This document shows, piece after piece, positions 7,950 to 15,189 of a stretch of 63,210 nucleotides of DNA. A program made the translations under genes and the position numbers. The stretch is from Candidatus Nomurabacteria bacterium (GTDB lineage Bacteria > Patescibacteriota > Minisyncoccia > Phycocordibacterales > UBA10002), in assembly GCA_943354745.1 (NCBI GenBank), contig CALRDB010000003.1:1-63210 (forward strand), written 5' to 3'. The notes below the pieces were generated by a model, which saw only the letters and a list, made by a program, of their open reading frames with translations, was not told the origin of the DNA and searched no databases. The first letter of the stretch is position 1, and the number at the start of each line of letters is the position of its first letter.

Positions 7950-9017
7950 ATGTTATCAAATCAAGAAAGAGTTCTGGTTTTTGCCATCAAAAAGAAACAT
8001 CTGCGCACAGCCGATGTGGTTTCTCTCTTGAATGTCTCACGACAACGAGCCCATGCTTTATTGAGTAATCTTGTTAAGGAAGAAAAATTAGTAAAGCTCG
8101 GCTCTACCGCAAAAGCTTCATATGCTCTTCCAGAGTATGCGCAAACACATTTAGAGATATACCCCATACGGTTTCATAAAATCTATGCTAACTCGGAACT
8201 TGAAGAGGAAATTGTCTTGAGAGAAGTTGAGAGTCGATGGCCTTACATACGAACCTTGCGTGAAAATATCTCTTATATCTTTCGATATGGCTTCTTGGAA
8301 ATGCTTAACAATGCAATAGAGCATTCAGAATCGCGTTCTGTAGAAGTAGAGATAGTTCTCAAAGGTAGTATCCTCAATTTTGTGATAAACGACTCAGGCG
8401 TGGGGGTCTTTCGCAATATTATGAAGAAGAAACATCTTCTTTCAGAATTGGAAGCAATACAAGATGTAATGAAAGGTAAACTGACCACCGCTCCGGAAAA
8501 CCATTCGGGTCAAGGTATCTTCTTTACCTCGAAGATGGCCGATGTGTTTTATCTCGAGAGTTTTGAATATCAATTGATTATGAATAATCGTGTTGAGGAT
8601 GTCTTTTTGAAGAAGCCTAAGAAAACCAAACGAGGAACACGAGTAAGCTTTAGCATTGCTTTAGATTCACAGCGAAAGACTGAGGATGTGTTCAAGAAGT
8701 ACACTAACCTAGGAGAGCACAGCGATTACGGGTTTGATCGCACGGAAGTAAAAGTTAAACTTTACACCCGGGAGGGAAGCTACCTTTCGAGATCTCAGGC
8801 TCGACGAATCTTGGTTGGACTGGATAAATTTGAATCTATCATCTTTGACTTCAAGAAAGTAGAAACCGTTGGGCAGGCATTTGCCGATGAAATATTTCGA
8901 GTGTTCCACTCACGATATCCAGATATAAAGTTGATATCGACTAATATGAACGAGTCGGTTCAGTTCATGGTTAAACGTGTTGATTTAGGTGAACACGAAA
9001 CGAAACCTCTTTTTTAG
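7950..9017 (+). CDS. HTH, GHKL ATPase and STAS-like (DUF4325) regulator
   Basis: A 355-residue three-domain protein. Residues 1-60 look like a winged helix (TADVVSLLNVSRQRAHALLSNLVKEEKLV). Residues 100-230 form a histidine-kinase-like ATPase domain: N-box FLEMLNNAIEHS, G1 box INDSGVG, G2-like HSGQGIFFTS. No phosphoacceptor histidine region is present. Residues 260-350 match the STAS-like DUF4325 domain (RSQARRILVGLDKFESIIFD, then GQAFADEIFRVF). The combination resembles anti-sigma/anti-anti-sigma modules in one chain fused to a DNA-binding domain, so a ligand- or ATP-gated transcription factor is inferred. The gene has its own promoter with an array of direct repeats and almost no leader. Confidence 0.8.
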   Translation: MLSNQERVLVFAIKKKHLRTADVVSLLNVSRQRAHALLSNLVKEEKLVKLGSTAKASYALPEYAQTHLEIYPIRFHKIYANSELEEEIVLREVESRWPYIRTLRENISYIFRYGFLEMLNNAIEHSESRSVEVEIVLKGSILNFVINDSGVGVFRNIMKKKHLLSELEAIQDVMKGKLTTAPENHSGQGIFFTSKMADVFYLESFEYQLIMNNRVEDVFLKKPKKTKRGTRVSFSIALDSQRKTEDVFKKYTNLGEHSDYGFDRTEVKVKLYTREGSYLSRSQARRILVGLDKFESIIFDFKKVETVGQAFADEIFRVFHSRYPDIKLISTNMNESVQFMVKRVDLGEHETKPLF

Positions 9018-9130
9018 AGTAAATAGGTCTTCTTCCTGAGGTCTGGACAGTTACCACAAGATATATTGACGTACCTATATTTGTATGGTAGTGTCCTTGC
9101 AAACGAACAGTTCTTTTACTCCAACAAAAA

Positions 9131-9757
9131 ATGATAAATCTATCTGAATTCCTTACGCTCGCTGCCCTCCATGTTGCCGTGGTAATCAGTCCCGGCCCAA
9201 ACCTAACGCTGGTGGCAAAAAATAGCGTGACCATGCATTTCCGCTTGGCCATCTACTGTGTTCTTGGGATCGCAACTGGCGCGTTTCTCCACGTTTGTCT
9301 TGCAATCTTGGGATTGAGCGCTTTCGTGCTTACATACCCGATGTTGTATCTATTTCTGCAGCTCTTTGGCGCTGTGTACCTGGTGTACGTCGGTACCAAA
9401 GCTGTTCGGACCAAAGCGTACAATCTCGAAGAACAAGTTGCTCTGGCAACGGAAACCTCAACCGCCCACGTCGCGTTCAGCGAGGGGTTCATCAATATGA
9501 TGAGTAACCCGAAGGCGTACCTCTTCATCTTTGCCCTGTTCACACAGGTGGTAGGTGCGACACCGGTAGCGATCAAGCTTCTCTACGGACTTTGGATGTC
9601 CGCCGTTGACATCGTATGGTTTGCGTCTGTTGCGTACGTCCTTTCTCGACCAAGCGTCAAGATTCGCTTCACCGCTAGGTTGCACTACCTGGCTCGGGGA
9701 TTTGGAATCGTTCTAATCGGTTTCGGGGTATGGATATTCATTTCTGCCTTTCGGTAG
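9131..9757 (+). CDS. LysE/RhtB family amino-acid exporter
   Basis: Inner-membrane exporter of the LysE superfamily, 208 residues, the usual size. Family marks: SPGPNLTLVAKNSV near the start (residues 18-32), then about six hydrophobic segments (LGIATGAFLHVCLAILGLSA, LYLFLQLFGAVYLVYVG, VGATPVAIKLLYGLW, RGFGIVLIGFGVWIF) and the FINMMSNPKAYLFIFALF motif. Substrate is probably an amino acid or related metabolite, not predictable from sequence. It has no operon partner; it ends just before the terminator shared with the convergent comM gene. Confidence 0.9.
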   Translation: MINLSEFLTLAALHVAVVISPGPNLTLVAKNSVTMHFRLAIYCVLGIATGAFLHVCLAILGLSAFVLTYPMLYLFLQLFGAVYLVYVGTKAVRTKAYNLEEQVALATETSTAHVAFSEGFINMMSNPKAYLFIFALFTQVVGATPVAIKLLYGLWMSAVDIVWFASVAYVLSRPSVKIRFTARLHYLARGFGIVLIGFGVWIFISAFR

Positions 9758-9786
9758 CCGTGCATCATTCAAACCCCAACACTCTC

Positions 9787-9819
9787 AACCGCCCCGAGGT
9801 TATATCGGGGCGGTTTTTC
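9787..9819. terminator. Terminator between lysE-type gene and comM
   Basis: AACCGCCCCGA and TCGGGGCGGTT (11-bp arms, 7-base loop) followed by TTTCTT on the plus strand. It separates two convergent genes. Confidence 0.85.
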
Positions 9820-9848
9820 TTATTCATATTCCAAGTGTTCATTACGAG

Positions 9849-11423
9849 CTACGAGTTCTGCAACTGCTTCGGACGATACTGGAGAGCTTCCATGAGGTCA
9901 CCTGTGGTGATCTCGTCATGACCTTCAAGGTCGGCGACGGTGCGGGCGAGTTTAATGAGTCGATGATACGAACGGGCTGATAGGTCGTGTTTCTTCGCCG
10001 CTAGGTTTAGCGCCACTTTCACCTCATCGGAGAGCGGAATTGCGACCGCAATGTCGCGAGGGCCGACATCACTGTTTGTTGTGAATGGAAGTTTTAATTT
10101 TTTGTAGCGCTCCTGTGCTCTTGCTCTCGCCACCACAACTTTCTTGCGCACCTGTTCACTCGTCTCCTCGCTCCCGCGTCCCTCGGTCAGTTTTTCATGT
10201 TCTACTATCGATACTTCAGTCCACAGGTCGATACGGTCCACAATTGGGCCGGATATTTTCCGCTTATAGCGATCTATTTGGTGTTGACCGCAGTCACATC
10301 GCTTCCCTTTCACCCCATTATTACCACACGGACAAGGGTTCATGGCGGTGATAAGCGTGAAATGCGCTGGAAACTGCGCCGAACCTTTGACACGAGCAAT
10401 ACTGACCACGCGATCTTCAAGAGGTTGGCGGAGCGCATCAATCACTCGACGCTCAAACTCAGGAAACTCATCTAAAAACAGCACTCCTCGATGCGCGAGG
10501 GTGATCTCACCAGGCTTAGGTGTGGCTCCTCCGCCAACGAGTGCAATATACGATGCCGTGTGGTGTGGTGAACGAAATGGAGGATAGGTGATGAGTGGTT
10601 CTTGGAGTGTGCCAGCAACCGAATGAATACCCGTGACTTCAAGTGCTTGTTCGATATCAAGTGGGGGAAGGATTGAGATAAATGCTTTTGCTAGAAGCGT
10701 CTTCCCTGTTCCGGGCGGTCCCCACATAGCGATGTTGTGTCCGCCGGCTGCGGCGATTTCAAGTCCACGTTTTGCCGTTCTTTGCCCTTTAACATCTGCG
10801 AAATCAACTTGGTATTCGCGTGTCCCGACCTCAAACCGGGTTTGCGGCGTCGGCTTCATCTTTTTCTTCTGGACGAACGGCCGGTCTTCATCGGGTAAGA
10901 TATCTTTCTCGGTGAGATGGGCACAGAGTTCCCATAGATTTTTCACCCCATACACCTCAATTCCATCAATAAGCGCCGCTTCCGTCGAGTTACCAAAAGG
11001 GACGTATATTTCCTTGAAACCTAAACGCTTCGCTTCGCGTACGATAGGAAGCACTCCATGAATTGGTTGTACCATACCATCGAGAGAGAGTTCCCCAACA
11101 AACAGTTTTCCTTTTACTTCGGCAGACAAGCACTTAGAGGCGATAAGATAACCTACCGCCATCGGAAGATCAAAGCTCGGTCCCTCTTTTTTCGTGTCGG
11201 CGGGAGCAAGCGAGATGACGATTTTGTGGTTCTTTTGTTTCGGCGATTTGAAACCAGTGTTCTTAATGGCAGCAGAAATCCGATCTTTTGCTTCCTCTAC
11301 GGCTTTGTCGGGGAGGCCGACAATTGAAAACGCGTTGAGTCCTTTGGATAGGTCAACCTCAACGCGTACGAGACCTGTTTTTAGGAGATGGACTTGGGCG
11401 GAACTAACTGTTGCAAAACTCAT
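9849..11423 (-). CDS. comM: ComM/YifB-type magnesium-chelatase-like AAA+ ATPase
   Basis: A 524-residue ComM/YifB protein, the hexameric helicase that promotes branch migration of incoming DNA during natural transformation. The N-terminal domain (residues 1-190) starts FATVSSAQVHLLKTGLVRVEVDLSKG as in the family. The AAA+ part shows Walker A GPPGTGKT, Walker B VLFLDEFPEF, the sensor region TAMNPCPCG with a Cys-rich CNNGVKGKRCDC loop, and the C-terminal DLSARSYHRLIKLARTVADLEG. Length is typical. DNA uptake with type IV pili is known or suspected in CPR bacteria, and comM is widely kept there. No other competence gene is nearby. Confidence 0.95.
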   Translation of the reverse strand: MSFATVSSAQVHLLKTGLVRVEVDLSKGLNAFSIVGLPDKAVEEAKDRISAAIKNTGFKSPKQKNHKIVISLAPADTKKEGPSFDLPMAVGYLIASKCLSAEVKGKLFVGELSLDGMVQPIHGVLPIVREAKRLGFKEIYVPFGNSTEAALIDGIEVYGVKNLWELCAHLTEKDILPDEDRPFVQKKKMKPTPQTRFEVGTREYQVDFADVKGQRTAKRGLEIAAAGGHNIAMWGPPGTGKTLLAKAFISILPPLDIEQALEVTGIHSVAGTLQEPLITYPPFRSPHHTASYIALVGGGATPKPGEITLAHRGVLFLDEFPEFERRVIDALRQPLEDRVVSIARVKGSAQFPAHFTLITAMNPCPCGNNGVKGKRCDCGQHQIDRYKRKISGPIVDRIDLWTEVSIVEHEKLTEGRGSEETSEQVRKKVVVARARAQERYKKLKLPFTTNSDVGPRDIAVAIPLSDEVKVALNLAAKKHDLSARSYHRLIKLARTVADLEGHDEITTGDLMEALQYRPKQLQNS

Positions 11424-11424
11424 A

Positions 11425-11535
11425 CAATACGAATTAACGAATTTGTTCGAATATACGAATAGAAACGAATCAGAAAGACTCTTGCCTTATTCGCAAATAT
11501 TCGTGGATTCGTTTATTCGAATATTCGCATTTACC
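11425..11535. repeat. CGAAT-rich intergenic repeat
   Basis: Many words TACGAAT/CGAATA on one side and TATTCG/ATTCGT on the other make an imperfect inverted repeat of about 100 bp between comM and the DksA-like gene. Similar blocks lie at 3295-3345, 4258-4365, 11890-12050, 51935-51995 and 61440-61556. Confidence 0.6.
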
Positions 11536-11887
11536 GCAGGTGCGCCTTGCACGTCATTGCCGCGGGATTCGCACCAAGTCGGTCAGTTTCAATTTCCTTT
11601 TTACAAACGATACAGGTCCCGTAACTTCCACTCTCGATTCGCTCAAGAGCGTCGCGAATCTCGGCAAGGCGTACTTCCAGTTGTCGTACGAGCGCCACAT
11701 TCTCTTCAAATGATTCGAGTTTATCGGCAACCTCATCTCGGTCCGCCGGTCTCTCTTCGGTATCGGCTTTTGGCTCCCAATCCTTCGAGTTTTCTGGATT
11801 ACGTCGCGCTACGGTGCTGAGTTCTTTCTCAACCAAGTCTTTTTCAGTGAGTAATGTTTGTTTAAATGTATGAGTGTTTGATGTCAT
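11531..11887 (-). CDS. DksA/TraR family zinc-finger protein
   Basis: A 118-residue protein with the DksA/TraR layout: a coiled-coil N-terminal hairpin (about residues 10-75, RQLEVRLAEIRDALERIESG) and the C-terminal finger YGTCIVCKKEIETDRLGANP followed by MTCKAH. The fourth ligand is His rather than the usual Cys (CxxC...CxxH). Proteins of this class enter the RNA polymerase secondary channel or, in CPR, are of unknown detailed role. The coiled-coil tip lacks the standard DxxDxA of E. coli DksA. The promoter lies so close that the mRNA would have almost no leader. Confidence 0.9.
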   Translation of the reverse strand: MTSNTHTFKQTLLTEKDLVEKELSTVARRNPENSKDWEPKADTEERPADRDEVADKLESFEENVALVRQLEVRLAEIRDALERIESGSYGTCIVCKKEIETDRLGANPAAMTCKAHLR

Positions 11888-11895
11888 ATGAATTA

Positions 11896-11924
11896 AGTAT
11901 ACGAAAATAAGAATTAAAGTCCAA
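11896..11924 (-). promoter_or_regulatory. Promoter for the DksA-like gene, near leaderless
   Basis: On the minus strand TTGGAC, 17 bases, TATACT. The -10 box ends 8 bases before the ATG, so the transcript would begin at or within two bases of the start codon. Confidence 0.65.
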
Positions 11925-12051
11925 CGAATTGCAACGAATGAGAGACGTCACCTTTGGCTTTGGTAGGCCTGGCGAAGACGAACTATAAGGTTTTAATACG
12001 GCTTTTATTCGGAGCCATTTGTGTATTCGTATAATTCGTATCTTCGTATGT

Positions 12052-12993
12052 TTACCTCAGCCTTCCTCCCCCTGCCCTGTTAATGAGGACCTTTAAGGTA
12101 TCTTCATTGGTAGTAACAACAAGGGTCTGCTTATCGATAAAGGAATACAGAAAGACAATAGTTCCTTCTGGACTAAATATCGCACGGACGTCCTTATTCC
12201 GCACAATCGCATCTTTTACAGTAATCGTATTTTGAAGTGTTTCTAAGGTACTGCTCCCAACTTTCTGAAGTATGTTACGTGAGGAGACATCGAACAAGGG
12301 ACCCAAGGTATCGAGTATCGTTTCTTCCCAGGCAAGCATGCCAGCAAACGCGTAGTCGTATGACGAAACACTGAAAAGCAAAAAAGGTTTGCCTCCTTGT
12401 AGTCCGTGTACCCCTAGCGTTGGTGTGGTCCCGAGCGCGCGGATAAGTGACGGTGGCGTTGCTTCATCGAGTTTTGTTAGAAGCGCCTCGGTGGTAAGAG
12501 GAGAGGAGTTATCTGTAATTGGAATGATACGGATTTCGTTTTGTGGAACCGATAAGGCTTTGATACTGCTCGTGAGAGCCTTAAGTATACCTACGCGACC
12601 CTCAGTACCTTTAAGGGTGACACCGATAGAAAGAGGTATCTGTGTCTTCGGTTCAACCACCACTTTTGTTGGTGGCTTTTTGAAATAAAAGTAGGTCCCA
12701 ATACCAACACCTACCAACACGATGGCCCCTAAAGCCACGAACGCGAGAAGTTTGATGTTCCAGGGTGTGGTGATCGGGAGACTGTTCGAGATCTGGAATA
12801 CTTTTGAAGGTTTTGGTGTGGGTGGAGCAGGTACTTCCGATACCTCTTCCTTTTCTTGCTTAACCTGCCGCACACCTTCTGCAATGGCAATTGTGGCCTT
12901 AGAAACTTGTTGTTTCTTCATCATTTCCTCGACGTCGCTCTGGTAGGTATGAATACGCTTCAAAGCACCCTGTTCGTTCGATTTGGGAGGCAT
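12052..12993 (-). CDS. Single-pass membrane protein of unknown function
   Basis: Predicted 313-residue protein from the ATG at 12993 (MPPKSNEQGALKR); a TTG 36 bases upstream is also possible and sits beside AGGAAGG. A cytoplasmic N-terminal part of about 70 residues (helical, then Pro-rich) is followed by one membrane helix, LLAFVALGAIVLVGVGIGTYFYF, and an outside domain of about 200 residues. The outside domain contains ITDNSSPLTTEALLTKL and LGVHGLQGGKPFLLFSVSSYDYAFAGML. I have seen this plan only as hypothetical proteins of Parcubacteria-type genomes, so no function is proposed. Between DksA-like and TrmB genes, all on the minus strand. Confidence 0.7.
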   Translation of the reverse strand: MPPKSNEQGALKRIHTYQSDVEEMMKKQQVSKATIAIAEGVRQVKQEKEEVSEVPAPPTPKPSKVFQISNSLPITTPWNIKLLAFVALGAIVLVGVGIGTYFYFKKPPTKVVVEPKTQIPLSIGVTLKGTEGRVGILKALTSSIKALSVPQNEIRIIPITDNSSPLTTEALLTKLDEATPPSLIRALGTTPTLGVHGLQGGKPFLLFSVSSYDYAFAGMLAWEETILDTLGPLFDVSSRNILQKVGSSTLETLQNTITVKDAIVRNKDVRAIFSPEGTIVFLYSFIDKQTLVVTTNEDTLKVLINRAGGGRLR

Positions 12994-13041
12994 AGTATGT
13001 ATTGTCGCAATAAACAGGGGACTAATCAAACCTTCCTTTCG

Positions 13042-13845
13042 CTAGTCTTTTACCAACGTAGACTTCCACGATAACTCAAATATGGTTTTCATAATGCGGT
13101 GAATTGCCTCGTCCTCGATCACTGTCCCAATCATTTTCCCCTTTTCAAAATTCGCGATAGAAACCTTGTTTTCTCCATAGACGGTGATTTCCCCCACAAA
13201 AGGAAATTGCTCTTCTTTCACGAAACGCATTTCTGGCCGTATCTTCTTTTCTGTGTGTTCATAACGCCACACGGAAAAAGTGCGGTTCTCTTCCGTGTCG
13301 GGAAGAATGCCTCTTGTCGTAATACCGATTTTTTCTTTTTCACGCACATACTGGTTGAAGAACTTCGGTGGGAGAAATTGGCGGAGTTCCGCCGCGTTTG
13401 CGAAGGCAAGCATTTCGTAAGGACGGTTCACGGAAATATGGTCGGTATAAATAGCGAGTAATCCTTCAGCCCCTTCGTAGTAGGTGACTCTCGGCCGTTC
13501 ACCGTGAGCGCTGTAGAGACCTTCAATATCAGGAAGGACCGACTGTGCCCGCTCCGCACACTCGCGCGCCATTCCAACCTGGCTTTCTGCGTAGCGAACA
13601 ACCTTTTCCGGCTTCTCTATTTGGTAGAAAAGCTTGTTTTTCTTCTCTATTTCATTCACTAGTCCCCGAACCGACAACGTCAGTAGGACATGATACACAG
13701 TACTTCTATTTAAGCCGGTGTAGTTCGCCACTTTTGACGGATACGCCCCGCTCAGCTCCAGAAGGCAGAGATATACTCTCGCCTCTTTGTCGGAAAAGCC
13801 CGATTTTTCAAGCTTCTGCAGGAGTTCCGGGTGAGTAAATTGCAT
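13042..13845 (-). CDS. TrmB-family transcriptional regulator (copy 1)
   Basis: A 267-residue TrmB-type regulator. The N-terminal winged helix covers about residues 1-75: LEKSGFSDKEARVYLCLLEL then ANYTGLNRSTVYHVLLTLSVRGLV. A short coiled segment leads to the phospholipase-D-like effector domain (about 110-267), with YYEGAEGLLAIYTDHISVNRP and a FELSW end. Archaeal TrmB proteins bind sugars; the ligand here is not predictable. It is divergent from the ABC substrate-binding gene at 13990, with a dyad in the shared 145-bp gap, so control of that gene is a reasonable guess. Its promoter predicts a leaderless mRNA. It is the first of five TrmB-type regulators in this window. Confidence 0.9.
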   Translation of the reverse strand: MQFTHPELLQKLEKSGFSDKEARVYLCLLELSGAYPSKVANYTGLNRSTVYHVLLTLSVRGLVNEIEKKNKLFYQIEKPEKVVRYAESQVGMARECAERAQSVLPDIEGLYSAHGERPRVTYYEGAEGLLAIYTDHISVNRPYEMLAFANAAELRQFLPPKFFNQYVREKEKIGITTRGILPDTEENRTFSVWRYEHTEKKIRPEMRFVKEEQFPFVGEITVYGENKVSIANFEKGKMIGTVIEDEAIHRIMKTIFELSWKSTLVKD

Positions 13846-13851
13846 AAAACT

Positions 13852-13879
13852 ACGATAGCAGAAGTGGTATTTTTGTCAA
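13852..13879 (-). promoter_or_regulatory. Promoter for TrmB copy 1, leaderless
   Basis: On the minus strand TTGACA, 16 bases, TATCGT. The -10 ends 6 bases before the ATG, which places the predicted start point at the start codon itself. Confidence 0.7.
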
Positions 13880-13928
13880 TAAAGACGCACAAAATATATC
13901 AAAAAGCATAAAACCCTTATTTATAGGT

Positions 13929-13945
13929 ATATTGTATCCCAATAT
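13929..13945. promoter_or_regulatory. Dyad between divergent genes, possible operator
   Basis: ATATTG-tatcc-CAATAT, a perfect 6-bp inverted repeat with a 5-base spacer, lies between the divergent TrmB and substrate-binding genes. TrmB proteins bind such dyads; the assignment is by position only. Confidence 0.4.
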
Positions 13946-13989
13946 GGATATATATGTCGCACAAATATTGACGTATCTGATATACTATT

Positions 13990-15129
13990 GTGAAGAAAGA
14001 TTATTCATTAGTAGTAATAAGTATGAAACTACATATAAAAAGTCTTGCAGGTCTTGTTCTCTTTCTGGGTCTGGTTATTTTCGGGGTTGCTCTATTCTGT
14101 TCGGGAAGTCCTGTTGTGCCTGGAAAAGAGGTTATTACCATCGGCACGACGCTTCCGCTCACAGGAAACCTCGCGTTCCTTGGTGAATCATACCGGGACG
14201 CTATTAATCTTGCGCTAAAAGACCTACCAAAGTCGGACAAATATACCTATAAGGTTGTATTTGAAGACGACGGGTTTGATCCGAAGAAAGCGGTAAGCGC
14301 GGCGCAGAAACTTATTGACAGCGACAAGGCGGACATACTTTTCTCGTTCGGTTCTCCGGCGGGTAATGCCGTGAGTCCGATTGCGGAAGCTCGCCGTATC
14401 CCCCACTTGAATGGTATCGCCTCCGATACGAATGTCGCGAACGGTGTCTACAACTTTGTACACTGGACACCGCCGTATGAGGAGGCTCGGGTGTTAACGC
14501 AAGAATTGCAGAAACGAGGCATCACCCGCGTCGGTATCTTGGAAACAAATCAGCCGGGCACGATTGCTGTCGGTAACGCGGTTCGTTCCTCTCTCGCGAA
14601 GACTCCGATACAAGTTGTATCCGAGGAACGGTTTGCCCCCGGAACGAAGGACTTTCGGTCAATCATCAGTAAAGTGAAAAATAGCGGAGCGGAAATCTAT
14701 CTTCTCGAGGCGACTTCGCCGGAACTTGAAATTATGGCGAAGCAGATGCGGGAACTCGGGGTCAAAGAGCCGTTCACCTCCATCGAAGGGTTTGAATTTA
14801 CGGACGAGCCCGCCCTCTTCGAGGGAATGTGGTACGTGAATGCCGCAGATCCGACTGCCGACTTCGTTGGACGATTCTCCAAAGAATACGGACGCGAGGC
14901 AAAAATCGGAGCCCCAAACGGATACGACGCACTGAATCTTATTGTGTACGCGGTTGAGCATGCGGGAACAAAAGAGAAACCCAACGCTTTGGACATCGTT
15001 GCGGGACTTAACCGGATCAAAGATTTCTCTGGAGCTGTCGGCACGCTGAATGTCGATAGCGAAGGCCTCATGTTGTCGCAGGCAACAGTTCGTGTGATGA
15101 GAGACGGTAAGCCGATTACCATTCGATAA
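13990..15129 (+). CDS. ABC-type substrate-binding protein, branched-chain amino-acid (Peripla_BP_6) family
   Basis: Exported ligand-binding protein of the LivJ/Peripla_BP_6 type, 379 residues from GTG 13990 or 368 from ATG 14023. A hydrophobic signal (LAGLVLFLGLVIFGVALFC) ends in a cysteine, so it may be a lipoprotein although the box is not typical (Phe before Cys). The mature domain starts ITIGTTLPLTGNLAFLGE, with KAVSAAQKLIDSDKADILF and the later APNGYDALNLIVYAVEHAG as in the family. No permease or ATPase gene is adjacent, so it may serve a transporter elsewhere or act as a sensor. The divergent TrmB gene is its likely regulator. Confidence 0.88.
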   Translation: MKKDYSLVVISMKLHIKSLAGLVLFLGLVIFGVALFCSGSPVVPGKEVITIGTTLPLTGNLAFLGESYRDAINLALKDLPKSDKYTYKVVFEDDGFDPKKAVSAAQKLIDSDKADILFSFGSPAGNAVSPIAEARRIPHLNGIASDTNVANGVYNFVHWTPPYEEARVLTQELQKRGITRVGILETNQPGTIAVGNAVRSSLAKTPIQVVSEERFAPGTKDFRSIISKVKNSGAEIYLLEATSPELEIMAKQMRELGVKEPFTSIEGFEFTDEPALFEGMWYVNAADPTADFVGRFSKEYGREAKIGAPNGYDALNLIVYAVEHAGTKEKPNALDIVAGLNRIKDFSGAVGTLNVDSEGLMLSQATVRVMRDGKPITIR

Positions 15130-15147
15130 TTTTTGTCCATTCGAAAA

Positions 15148-15180
15148 AGAAAAAGACCCGGTAAGGGTCTTTTTCTTTGG
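15148..15180. terminator. Bidirectional terminator between convergent genes
   Basis: AGAAAAAGACCC and GGGTCTTTTTCT (12-bp perfect arms, 5-base loop) with T-rich flank on one strand and A-rich on the other. Confidence 0.9.
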
Positions 15181-15189
15181 TGTAAAAAT

